64,000 nucleotides of DNA from Trichobilharzia regenti (GCA_944472135.2 OX235265.1:88072984-88136983), one strand, 5' to 3'. Shown: positions 43,375 to 53,450, counted from the stretch's first letter. Notes: generated by a model from the letters alone, not told the origin. A program made the numbers and translations.

Positions 43375-45428
43375 GGATAGATAGATTGATAGAGAGATGA
43401 AAATGAAGGCTACTGGTCCAGTGAACCTGTCAATCTAAGTGGCTCCATATGATACATTTTTCTAATGTTTAGATTATCCTCTTGATAAGACAAGTACTAT
43501 CAGTTATGAAGGGTATCACCATAAATGTTTTATATGCAATAGTTATCTACATTGATACCACCGTACAGAGTGATTAAGTTTACAAGTATTTATAGCACTG
43601 TACACTTCACAAAGCATTATTTAAAGGCTTCATGATATATGTCTGCAGGGCTTCCTTATTATCTTCCCCATTTATCTTATATTTAACTGATATAAATGCG
43701 TGAATATTGGTTCATGTTCTCTATTTAATCTTTCTGCGTGTATTTTATGGAAACATTTGACTGTATACACATATTATTAAAGCGTATGCTGTTGTGCCCT
43801 AATAAATATGTGTGGTGGACCTTTTACTCTGTTAGCTTGGTTACCCGAATTCAAATAGAAAATAAAATACCAAATCAGTTTAGTTACGGGAAGAATATAT
43901 TAAACTTTCGTTACTTGGGTTTACAAAGATCCAAAATCCACAATAAACGTAATAGACTCCAGAGGCGCTGCGGGAAGACTGCTCCAGTACTAATTCTCCA
44001 ATGTTGACATTGCCGGAGGTCGACCAAAGTACGTAGGAAGAAACTACGGTGCTCCTGCAAAAATTTGAGATAGAAAGCAGGTGATTAAAATTGACCAACC
44101 GCAGTTGAGACGGTGGAGAAGACGGAGAGTCGGAGTCAGAACTATATATTTATTCAAAACCCGAGGTAAAGTTCAAAGTACAGAGTTTATGGTTAAAACA
44201 AAGTAATGTACAATATGTTCATTTCTTACATAGTAGTAAAAATTGGATAAGTTTATTTTTGAGGACTCCACATATGTTGCACTTTGCATACAGGCTTATT
44301 CAAATGGGAGTGAGCTAGAAGAAAAATCTCCTCCGTTAATGGAGAAGATTATGAAAATAATGATGGATGATATAGACTAAATGGTTTTGTTCCGTTCGTA
44401 ATAGTCATCTGCCTTGAATTAAATCTCAGATAATTGATCAAGTACATTTCTAGTGTAAAATGTGTCATGAAAAGATTAGGATCAGAGCTATCACAAGGTG
44501 CTTTCCCGGATAGAATAACAAAATGTCACAACAGATATTCTAGCTGAGTAAAAAAACAGTCAAGCGTCACCTCTGATATGATTGCAGCATTCCTCTAGGC
44601 CCATTATACAAAGTCATCTGCCTGAGGAAATTAAAATCGCCTCAATTCTACCTATACAGATATACTGAAACGAAAGTGCGGCGAGTTTGATTTGAGAAAA
44701 CATTTATCTTCACCCAATGAAAATGCGCTACATTTACTGAGTTACGCGGATACAGTGGCATTAGTTGCTAGTGTCATATTCAACGACAATTTGTTAGTGG
44801 CCTGAAAAGCTAAAATATTGAGAAAAATATACAAAGGACAGACGTTTCATGAAATTGTCTCACCGATGTTTAAATTACGCATTAAGAGGTTATTTCAAAA
44901 TTGAATACATTAGAACGATGACCACTCGTCGCTTTCCGTGAGGGGGTTTGTAAAGTTTGCGTTTTAATTTCGTTACTGGCTATATGAATTGAATGGGATT
45001 ATCAAGAAACATAGGGTCAGCAAACCGTACATTCATTACTGGTGTATGAGGAACAAAACACAAGGAAGACTGCGGTCATGGATCTTGCATCTGAGGAGTT
45101 CGACACATAAGACGACGCCAACTAAAACCCTAGTGGCATTCAACAACAAGTCGGAATTCAAATGCACAACAAGTCGCATAGTCGTTAGAGAACGTATTTT
45201 AAATACATTTCTGTCAATGGACGTGGGCAGCGAACGTTCGTTTTGGAACTGGTAGCAGTCGGTGGGCAACTCGAAGGCGCGAATTGTTCGACCGCGTACA
45301 AGTTCAACGAAGATGAACGAAAACGAATAAAGGTACATGATAATTTTTGTTTAAAATAATTCTTTATAGACTTTTACTGTTCTCCAATTTACTTGCCAAA
45401 CAATATAACTTCCTTCTTACAATACTGG
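43375..45428. other. Duplicated flank, no gene recognised
   Basis: Two pairs of overlapping open frames are kept in both arms (44989-45255 plus, 45036-45338 minus; 43738-44007 plus, 43880-44098 minus). None resembles a known protein and none shows a codon-like pattern. The conservation is explained by the recent duplication. No repeat family of the rest of the window occurs here. Confidence 0.5.
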
Positions 45429-45788
45429 TGTCAATGTAGTTGAAGATTGAACGATCAATTCATGGTTGTTTGCTCAAACCCAACTTCCCTATATTTTCGC
45501 GGAGACATCGATACACCAGACATCGTCTCATCGGTCGCTGTTCAGAAAGAAGTCAGGCCAAAACTGTCAGAAGTAATATTGTGATTTATTATTGTAATAT
45601 TTGTTCATAGACCTTAGTTGTAACATTGTTTATGTGTTGGTGTTATAATAAAGAATTCTCGAGTCGCCAATTGGTGTTTTGGTTTTTGCGTCCGTTATTA
45701 CTAAGCGTTTCTGAGAAACTTCAAGGAACAGCGTGAGTCCCAGCGTAGCGGGAGCTGGGCATTGACGGTTGACGAGGCGTGGCTGACA
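45429..45788 (+). repeat. 5' LTR, subfamily A (left element)
   Basis: Ends TGTCA...TGACA are inverted. Contains 'ttataataaagaattctcg', a likely AATAAA poly(A) signal near the R region. Identical by eye to the 5' LTR of the right element (61276-61635). Confidence 0.93.
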
Positions 45789-45936
45789 GTTTCTGACGGT
45801 ACAACGTCAGTTTTTGAACGGTTTTGGACAGTTGGCACGATTTTGGATAGTCACCGTTCATCTTTCCTGGTGCCGGTCAAGTCCTCTTTGAACAAGCAAT
45901 ATCTGGAACTTTTATGGAATTGGGTCAAGTTCAACA

Positions 45937-47904
45937 ATGCCTGGGTCAAAGAAGGGACAGAGTGTCTTGGATGCAAACAGGAAAGTAAGTCATGGTGACT
46001 TGTCTGTTAATTGTAACGATGTGTCTGATGTTAAGCATGACATGGTTGATGTTACTGTTTCGCCGTTCAGGGATAATAGGAACATCAAACTCCCTAAATT
46101 TGAACCACGGTGTTTCGATGGAAACCCGGTTGATTATTTACAATTTGTAAGGGAGTTTGAGATCATGCTGAGTAGTTTTCCATTAAGTGATGAATTGAAG
46201 TTAATGTATTTGATGAGGTATTGCACTGGAGTTGCTTCAAGAGCTATACAGTGCTGTAAGTTTATGAAGCCAAAAGAGGGGTACTATGAGGCTATGAGCA
46301 TACTACATCAAAGGTTTGGAAGACCTTCGATGATTGTAGGGAAATTATTCGAGGCTGTTAAGGGTAGTGGTGGTCAATTACAGGATGACTCCCAGGAACT
46401 CACTGAGTTTTTGGATAATTTGCTGATTTACAAGAATACATTGATTTCGATGAATTGCTTGAGTGACCTCAACTCGAGTTTTATACTAGAAGTAATAGCA
46501 AGACGCCTACCTACTCGACTGCAAAGGAAGTGGGTGAAGATAAGCTCCCGTATGGAGGATGAAGGTATCGAGCCAAAGTTTGATGATATCCTGAAACTAG
46601 TAAAAGATAGCATCAGTCTATCTAGGAGCAAGTTTGCCAGTCTATTGCATCTCACCCCTAGAATAGAGCAGTCTGAGAGCAAAATGCAATCATTGATGAC
46701 GAAAGGGTCTCAGAGAGGTGGATATCGAGAAGGCTCCATGATGTCTAGTAATGCATATAGACCTAGTGAGTGTAACAGGTTTCGTAGTACATCCTCAACA
46801 GATAAGTTGCAAGATGCAAGACAAACACGGTTGTGTTTTACACGTTTGCAAGAGGTGCATACAAAGGTGAGCTGTGAATCAGTGAGCAAGTTTAGTGATA
46901 AGCTAAATGTGAAATCAAGGTCTGACTCCGAATTGTGTGACGATAACGGTGTGTTCAAGAAGCCTGTAGTTGCAACTGGTAAGCCATTGTTGAATAGAGT
47001 GTCACAGAAGAGAGATACTCTCTCAGAGTGCAGTTCTGACTCCACAAGTTTACAAAGTATTACTAGTCAGAGTGAAGATACAGAACCTTTAAGGATTTGT
47101 GAGGAGGAACCGAAATTGTCTACTTCTGTTATTAAAGAGTTTGAAAATGATGAAGTCGACCAGATAGATGACAGTAAATTGAATATTTGTGATAATGATC
47201 ATGATAGTGCAGATTTGTCTTTGGTCGATCATGATGAAATGAGGGGAATGCCAACTACTGCTAAGTTGAACAAGGGTTCTGTACAACTACAACGTGAAGT
47301 AGAATTGAACGCAGATGCAGTTGCAGAAGGTATGGATACTTGTGAGACCGTCAGTGTAATTGATCAGCATGTAGCTCACCTATCATCAGGTGATAGTGCT
47401 AAACCCGAACTAGTAGTGAAAGACAGCAGTGGTGGTAATCTTGCAGTTAGACAAATTTCTGAAAGCCGGACAACACCAGCTCTTGATCCACCGCTAAGTT
47501 CATCAACTGGTATCAATCAGTCGTCGTTGGTGATGTCATCCACAATGAAACAGACGCCCATCAACTCAAGTATCTTGTGCAATGACTATGATAGTATTGG
47601 TGCATTTGAAAAGACGAAAGATATTGCTCAGCTTAGTGGGGATAAGCCAGGTGTAAACGAGAGAGTAATTGTTAAATTGACTTGCGTGAGTAAAGGCATT
47701 TCTAGTTTCAAGTTACTATTTGAATGCTATCATCTTTCGTGTAAATTACTCTGTTTCTACACTTGGTTGATCAGATATGTCGTGTATTTGTTCGTCATCT
47801 ATATTCTACGATACAATGACATGAGCGTGTTACCGTTCAGATTTGAGGATATAGCTGATAGAAGGAAGTCAGCAAATGAACTCTACGACGATTTTCCAAC
47901 CTAG
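45937..47904 (+). CDS. BEL/Pao-type Gag protein (left copy)
   Basis: 655 residues from ATG. Residues 45-230 match the Gag region typical of BEL/Pao elements: 'IKLPKFEPRCFDGNPVDYLQ', 'FVREFEIMLS', 'LKLMYLMRYCTGVASRAI', 'MSILHQRFGRPSMIVGKLFE' and 'RLPTRLQRKWVKI'. Around residue 300, 'CFTRLQEVHTKVSC' looks like a CX2CX4HX4C zinc knuckle with Arg in place of the second Cys. The middle is acidic and Ser-rich. A hydrophobic stretch 'YTWLIRYVVYLFVIYILRY' (about residues 605-625) could be a membrane segment. No protease D-T/S-G motif or RT follows. The frame is also open upstream into the LTR, apart from a one-base gain near 45912 compared with the right copy. Start chosen at the first ATG shared by both copies. 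Confidence 0.88.
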   Translation: MPGSKKGQSVLDANRKVSHGDLSVNCNDVSDVKHDMVDVTVSPFRDNRNIKLPKFEPRCFDGNPVDYLQFVREFEIMLSSFPLSDELKLMYLMRYCTGVASRAIQCCKFMKPKEGYYEAMSILHQRFGRPSMIVGKLFEAVKGSGGQLQDDSQELTEFLDNLLIYKNTLISMNCLSDLNSSFILEVIARRLPTRLQRKWVKISSRMEDEGIEPKFDDILKLVKDSISLSRSKFASLLHLTPRIEQSESKMQSLMTKGSQRGGYREGSMMSSNAYRPSECNRFRSTSSTDKLQDARQTRLCFTRLQEVHTKVSCESVSKFSDKLNVKSRSDSELCDDNGVFKKPVVATGKPLLNRVSQKRDTLSECSSDSTSLQSITSQSEDTEPLRICEEEPKLSTSVIKEFENDEVDQIDDSKLNICDNDHDSADLSLVDHDEMRGMPTTAKLNKGSVQLQREVELNADAVAEGMDTCETVSVIDQHVAHLSSGDSAKPELVVKDSSGGNLAVRQISESRTTPALDPPLSSSTGINQSSLVMSSTMKQTPINSSILCNDYDSIGAFEKTKDIAQLSGDKPGVNERVIVKLTCVSKGISSFKLLFECYHLSCKLLCFYTWLIRYVVYLFVIYILRYNDMSVLPFRFEDIADRRKSANELYDDFPT

Positions 47905-47906
47905 AG

Positions 47907-48485
47907 CGTCAACCTGAGAAGGGTTGTAGGCGTACTGCTGTGAGTCCTACAATTCTTCAAGGGGTAGCGCATCAATTAGCAGTCCAATGTGCTTGGTGTG
48001 TGATTTTGTACATATGTTCATGTTGTGTATACTGAATTGATATCATCTGTCATCTAGCTGTTGGTAATTCTGTTTGTGTCCGGACGACTTCCACCTGGAT
48101 CATCAACCTGAGAAGGAATGTAGGTGTGCTGCTGTAAGTCCTACAGTTCTTCAAGGGTAGTTTGTCGTGCCAGAATCCACAACATTTGATGTAGTGATTG
48201 TACATATGTCTGTGTTAAATAATTTTGTGAGTTCCAATTATTGTAATTGTTGGTTAATCTTGTTTGTGTCCGGATATTCCACAACTTACAATCGTCAACC
48301 TGTGAAGGGTTGTAGGCGTACTGGTGTAAGTCCTGCGATTCTTCAAAGGAATTCCATCGAGACACGATCCGCGAGTTTGTGTGTACTGTTTGCATATATG
48401 TGTGGTGTGTCATATCAATTGGTGTTTTTTGGATTAATTGTGTTTACTCGTTGTTTTCGTACCTTGTTGTTATTGCGTAATTTTG
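47907..48485 (+). repeat. Three ~193-bp direct repeats downstream of Gag
   Basis: Units start 'CGTCAACCTGAGAAGGGTTG' at 47907, 'CATCAACCTGAGAAGGAATG' at 48101 and 'CGTCAACCTGTGAAGGGTTG' at 48293. Each contains 'taggcgtactg..gtaagtcct' and 'ttgtgtccgga'. Diverged from each other but kept in both arms. Confidence 0.85.
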
Positions 48486-49017
48486 TTAAAATTTTCGTCG
48501 TGATTACTTCTGAAGTTGTTTCTAGTCTTCTACGTTCGTGAATGAATTGATTGATGTTAGAGACAGCAGATGGGTCGTATACGCCGGGGAGTCTATTTCT
48601 GAGAATGAAATGCATACGGAGATAATTGTTAGCGGTGGTCCCACACGCCGGGGAGCGGGAGTGTAGACGGCTGAGGCTCGCATACGTCACCGTTACTAGA
48701 ACTGAGGCAGAATGAGTGACAAGCGATTACGGTGATAATTGGTAGTGAGTAGATAAGAGGATGTGCGTAGAGTATCGTGAGGTGGTGCTATGGTCACGTT
48801 ATTTTCTGCGAGGGTCATTCTAGCAAGTGGCGGTTGTGTTGCAAGATGTCAAGAGGATACCTTTATCTGGAGGCGCAGGTCGTCATCGATGTGTGAGATT
48901 GTGCTGTGGGTATGCTTGTGGTGTGTTGGCTTTTCTGTTTGTTTACCATTTCAGCTCTGTCCGTGTGACCCAGGTTCTCGCAATGGTATCCAAGTCAACT
49001 TGTATTGGTCGTGATGG

Positions 49018-49041
49018 AAAAAAGGGATGGATCCCTTTTTT
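49018..49041 (+). promoter_or_regulatory. 24-bp palindrome beside the polypurine tract (left element)
   Basis: AAAAAAGGGAT, GG, ATCCCTTTTTT: an 11-bp perfect stem with a 2-nt loop, followed by GGCGGGGAG and the 3' LTR. Also present at 58024-58047 (minus) and 53480-53502 (one T shorter). Confidence 0.75.
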
Positions 49042-49050
49042 GGCGGGGAG

Positions 49051-49421
49051 TGTCAGTGTAGTTGAAGATTGAACGATCAATTCATGGTTGTTTGCTCAAA
49101 CCCAACGTCCCTATATTTTCGCGGAGACATCGATACACCAGACATCGTCTCATCGGTCGCTGTTCAGAAAGAAGTCAGGCCAAAACTGTCAGAAGTAATA
49201 TTGTGATTTATTATTGTAATATTTGTTCATAGACCTTAGTTAAAGGTTAATTTTAAAGTTGGCTATGTGTTGGTGTTACAATAAACAATTCTCGAGTCGC
49301 CAATTGGTGTTTTGGTTTTTGCGTCCGTTATTACCAAGCGTTTCTGAGAAACTTCAAGGAACAGCGTGAGTCCCAGCGTAGCAAGAGCTGAGCATTGACG
49401 GTTTACGAGACGTGGCTGACA
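49051..49421 (+). repeat. 3' LTR, subfamily A (left element)
   Basis: 371 bp, TGTCAGTG...GGCTGACA. Compared with the 5' LTR it has an insertion ('taaaggttaattttaaagtt') and several substitutions. The first 51 bp belong to the inverted-duplication arm. Confidence 0.9.
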
Positions 49422-49539
49422 TACCATTGTTCGTATGAACTACAAATTGGGTTTCACCACGTTAAAATACACTTAGTACTTAGCTCATGTTACCGCTTAC
49501 ACAGTTTTCGCGATGTTTATTGCTCCTGCACTTTTAAAT

Positions 49540-50760
49540 TCAGGAGAAAAAAGGCATTTACTGATCAAATCACCACACTACAGATCATCATTGAACAAAG
49601 CTTGGAGTGGCAGTCACATCTCCACCTCACTCAACTTCATCGACTTTGAAAAGGCCTTCGATATCGTCGCTTCGATCGAGGGGTTATTTGGAAACTATTT
49701 CGCTACTACTTGGTGCCATCGACAATAATACCTCTCATCCAACAGTTATACGACAATGGCGCATGACAAGTAATCCACAACGGGAAGCTTACGGAAGCCT
49801 TCGAAATGAGGACGGGAGTGAGGAAAGGCTGTCTGCTATGGCCAATGACCTTCCTGATTGCAGTAGATTGGATAGCGCGACAGACAGAGAGTGGGCGACG
49901 AGGAGACAGGTATAAAATGGACTCACACAAAAAACTTGAAGGATCTGGACTTCGCCGATGATATATGTCTGATTTCTCACAAACTGGAAGATATGCAAGT
50001 GAAAAGCAACACGTTGGCAGAAGAAGCATCAAAGATAGGACTTCAAGTGAACATAGAGAAAATAGAGGTGATGAAGATTCCTGGTCAACATCACCAACAA
50101 CAACAGACAACAATCAATCAGCATAAATGGGAGGAACCTGAAAGAAACAACCTCACGTACCTACCTACCTACCAACTGGGAAGCATTGTTTCAACTACAG
50201 GCCCACAGAACTGACGAGGATATTGTTACGTACTGGTCGAGTAATTAGTAGTCCTAACGCAAGAAGGTGAAAATCAGAAAACCACCAGGTTCACGATGAT
50301 ACTTGTATTTTTCAAACAAGGAAAATCAATGTCACACAAGTGTATGAGCGAATGTTCTAAAATGAACGAATCAATAGACAGTCTTAACATGATTGGTTGT
50401 AATGTCATGTGACAACAAGGTCAGACATGTTTGTTTAGTTAGTGGACAGACAAAAACATATTGTCAATTATAGTGGAATATCGATCCATATAAACATAGC
50501 AAAATACAACAGACTGTCAAAAACAAACATACATATTATGTGGATACATATCAGATATCAAAGCAAGAATTGGAAAATCAAGACAAGCGAAGCGGCGAGT
50601 TGGTCGTCAGTGCAAGGGTGACTTGGAGGAGGTTGTGTGAAGAGGAGATGGAAGCATGTGGGCAGAGTTGGAGCGGGATGAAAAAGTTGGCAGAAAACCG
50701 AACGCAACTGGGAAGCGCGGCTGAAGCCCTATATTCCTCTAGGAATTAAAAGATATAATA
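49540..50760 (+). mobile_element. RTE-like copy, split by a solo LTR
   Basis: Parts 49540-50223 and 50559-50760. Pieces in order: 'QITTLQIIIEQSLEWQSHLH', 'NFIDFEKAFDIV' (RT motif A), 'RTGVRKGCLLWPMT' (motif B), 'NLKDLDFADDICLISHKLED' (motif C with A-D-D), 'KIGLQVNIEKIEVMKIPGQ', then after the LTR 'IKARIGKSRQ' and the end '..LYSSRN' followed by an ATAATAATG tail. Internal deletion after the second part's start. Confidence 0.82.
50224..50553. mobile_element. Solo LTR, 5-bp target-site duplication, inside the RTE copy
   Basis: 330 bp, TGTTACGTACTGG...ATACATATCA, flanked by GATAT at 50219-50223 and 50554-50558. Removing it with one GATAT restores the RTE reading across D-E-D-I-K-A-R-I-G. It resembles neither the A/B LTRs nor the LTR at 5010, so it is a third LTR family. 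Its internal part is not in the window. Confidence 0.88.
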
Positions 50761-51964
50761 ATGATACACTTTTAAATTCATTTTCTCTCACTCGCGCGTT
50801 TGAAGTGAAAATTCTAGTGTTTCTACCTCGGACTCGTTACGATTACCAGTTAGGATCAGAGTAGCCTGTCAGAAGTATGTCACTAATCCACATTTATTGG
50901 GCCTGCTCGCGCCCCTTGAATACGACGTGCTCTCTCCTCTCTAAAGTGGAAAATACGTATTTTGTGAGTTATCCGCCTGGGAAACCTCATCTGTCTAACC
51001 AGTAAATTAAATTCAACCACCACTTCCACATTAAATCTCTGTGTGGTAAGTCCAGCTGTCTCGAACTACTGCAAAAGCTTCAGGAGCTACAGTTGTAGCA
51101 GCACCTTCCTCACTCGTTCAAATAGAGAGGACTTGTTGGTTTGCCAGAAAAGGAGATGCATGCCAGGCCTGTAGTGCTGTCATTTCTAGAACTGACTCAG
51201 TATTTGGTTGCAATTTTCGCAAACGATGGGTGCATTGTCAGTTTGGCAAAGGGTTACCAAAACCACATGATGAGTTTGTGCCCATGGTTTTGGCACATTT
51301 GCCCACTTCGCCGCCCTGGCACAGTATCACACAGCGTGTCTCTGGATAACAGAAACCACGCGCCACTTTTCTGTTCTGGAAATTCGCATGCAGAGCTCCA
51401 CTTGATGACACCACACTACGAAAACTTGGTAAACTCCGAAATAAGGATACTTCAGCCTAGCCGGCTGGAAATATCAATCTTCATAGACTGAATGCTCCCA
51501 AGGTTACCCCGGGAACAACAGGGGAGGACGGAGTTACCAAAGCATCGCCTACATCCGCTAGCAAGGATGAAAACATACCAAAGAATAGTTAGAACTTGAT
51601 GCAGTCTAAAGTGACTGACTCTGCAAAGGAGGATATGCAGCCAAAAGTCGAACCTAAGACTGAGGTCAGTCGGCCGAATCTCATTATCCTGTTTGATGTA
51701 CTCGTGTAAAATTATACTTTGCTTGAACAAAAGGCCCTTTTTGATTGGGACCAGTAGTCCAATTTGTGCAATAAATTATGTCTGAACATCAACTCAGCAA
51801 AATTGTGCAGGCTGTATGCGGGTGTCCTGGCACCTCAGGGTAAGCCACCCTCATTTAGAGTTAAAGTGGGCCTGCAGAAGAGGCCTAAAGAATACCGTTA
51901 CTAGCTCAAGAATTAGCTATCGACAGGTGTTCCATCATAAGAGTGAGATGGATGTTACCTCAGA
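50760..51964. other. Spacer DNA of uncertain origin, possibly CR1 5' part
   Basis: GC-richer than its surroundings. A plus-strand frame at 51141-51491 is open but not recognised. Because the solo LTR at 51970 separates it from a CR1 endonuclease frame in the same direction, it may be the 5' UTR/ORF1 part of the same CR1 copy. I could not show this. Confidence 0.35.
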
Positions 51965-51969
51965 TGGCC

Positions 51970-52303
51970 TGTCAGTCACGTCTCGTAAACCATCAATGCC
52001 CAGCTCTTGCTACGCTGGGGCTCACGCTGTTCCTTGAAGTTTCTTAGAAACGCTTTGTAATAACGGACGCAAAACCAAAACACTGATTGGCCACTCGTGA
52101 ATTCTTTATTGTAACACCAACATATAGCCAACTTTAAAATTAAGCTTTAAAACTAAGGTTTCTGATGGTATTGTCCTGACTTCTTTCTGAACAGCGACCG
52201 ATGAGACGGTGACTGGTGTATTGATGCCTGCGCGAAAATATAGGGAAGTTGGTTTTGAGCAAACAACCATGAATTGATCGTTCAATTTTCAACTGCATTG
52301 ACA
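51970..52303 (-). mobile_element. Solo LTR, subfamily A, 5-bp target-site duplication
   Basis: 334 bp, TGTCAGTCACG...ctgcattgaca on plus, so the LTR reads on minus. Flanked by TGGCC at 51965-51969 and 52304-52308. Shows that this family makes 5-bp duplications, which fits BEL/Pao. Confidence 0.92.
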
Positions 52304-52639
52304 TGGCCCTTTGCGCTTCTGAAGCGATCTCCGTTTTCTGACTACCCCGCCCCGCTCATCTCACACTAATTAGCTCCCCAATGCTACTAAGTGTCAAATT
52401 TAACTCCAAGCAACAGTTGGCCCTAGTACTTCAACGGTGGTACAAAACCAAGGGTAAATTGGTAGGACACACCCGATGCTGCCAAAGCAGACCTCGAATT
52501 ATAAAGGGGCAGCAAACTGAGGTCTTAATACGTCCTCAAGCATCAGTCATGTGGCACTGAGAATGACAGTCAGTGTTATCCAAGTGTCCTACTCGAATCC
52601 AAGAAAAAATGACAACAGGCTGGTTCTATCAGAATCGGC

Positions 52640-53450
52640 CAACTAATCCTAATATTAAGTCTTATGCCAGCAGACAACGTGACGTCAACTACTCCACAGC
52701 ACTCTGAGGTTGTGAGACTCACTGTCAACTGTATGCATAGCAATATGAGAGGGCTGAGAAGGGAAGTAGGTGAACTCAAAGATCTCCAGGCACATTTACA
52801 CCTTACAATAATCATTCTTAGTGAAACCTAACTACCCCCCCTGGACATCGAAATCAATATAAGTGATGTGGTTCCGTTCAGGAAAGACAGGGGTGACAAG
52901 GACAGGAGAGTTGCCAGATGCTTTGAAAAGCAATTTAAATTAGTACGTGCAGCAGGCGCACCACTCCCTGAACTTTCAGACTCCATATGGTATCACTTCA
53001 CCGTAGGTCACACCCAGCACTCACTGGCTAGCATCTGCCGATTACCCACCCGAGAAGCAGAGGACAACCAGCTACTGCTCAGCGCCTCAGCAGGTATACA
53101 GGACTTGGCCTGTGACAAAGCCACCATAGCTGGAGCTTTCCATGACCCATCCGCGATCCTTGACCCAGTGTATGCCCAGGGGAAATACGGCCTAAATCTA
53201 TTGCAAACGATAAGAAATACGGCACTGAGTGCGAACGTTGGATACCACAATAGGTGAGGTCATAGCAGAAATTCCTCAAAACTACATTATATTCTAACTG
53301 CTGACCAACTACTTACAGAAAATGTCCCGATCATAACCCCCCTACAGAGTAGTGACCACGCAGTCATAGGATTCAGTCTTGTCAATCGGGAACGCTTACA
53401 GTGGAACGCTACACGACCATGTCTGTGCTATTATTATTCTCGCACCAGCA
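52640..53450 (+). pseudogene. CR1-like element, endonuclease part
   Basis: Plus frame 'CMHSNMRGLRREVGELKDLQ', 'LTIIILSET' (N-x-R-S-L and T-E-T-W-like strands of an exo/endonuclease/phosphatase fold), 'SIWYHFTVGHTQHSLASICR', then, after a frameshift, 'LDYILTADQLLTENVP' and 'SSDHAVIGF' with the S-D-H of the active site. A stop replaces the W after S-E-T. The EN reading ends at a junction with BEL-type sequence at about 53451. Confidence 0.75.

Larger units (their letters stand above)
43375..49101 (+). repeat. Left arm of a 5727-bp inverted duplication
   Basis: Reverse complement of 57964-63690 with on the order of fifteen differences found by eye. Positions obey x + x' = 107065 at both ends. 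Contains 2.05 kb of flanking DNA plus a Gag-only BEL-type element up to the first 51 bp of its 3' LTR. Confidence 0.95.
45429..49421 (+). mobile_element. Gag-only BEL/Pao-type LTR element (subfamily A)
   Basis: 5' LTR 45429-45788 (360 bp, TGTCAATG...GGCTGACA), leader with GTTTCTGA just after the LTR, one ORF (45937-47904), three ~193-bp direct repeats (47907-48485), a 24-bp palindrome and purine-rich GGCGGGGAG next to the 3' LTR (49051-49421, TGTCAGTG...GGCTGACA). It lacks protease, RT, RNase H and integrase, so it must be non-autonomous. Flanks ACTGG and TACCA do not form a target-site duplication, as expected if the copy was rearranged. Its two LTRs differ by several percent, including an indel. 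Confidence 0.9.

Noticed and set aside
44989..45338. Conserved overlapping open frames (88 and 100 codons) present in both arms
   Set aside because: Their conservation is fully explained by the recent inverted duplication. No protein family, codon bias or splice context supports a gene.
45762..45998. Gag start upstream of the ATG, inside the LTR
   Set aside because: That frame starts with a non-ATG codon and is broken by a one-base gain in the left copy. The ATG at 45937 is intact in both copies and gives equal 655-residue products.
47500..49050. Hidden protease or reverse transcriptase after Gag
   Set aside because: No D-T/S-G-A motif, no Y-x-D-D or L-x-D-x-x-x-A pattern in any frame of either copy. 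The space is filled by the 193-bp repeats.
48167..49072. Open frames of 65-124 codons on both strands downstream of Gag, repeated at 57993-58924
   Set aside because: They fall in the 193-bp repeats and the 3' leader of the element, overlap each other on both strands and match nothing known. They are shadows of a duplicated non-coding region.
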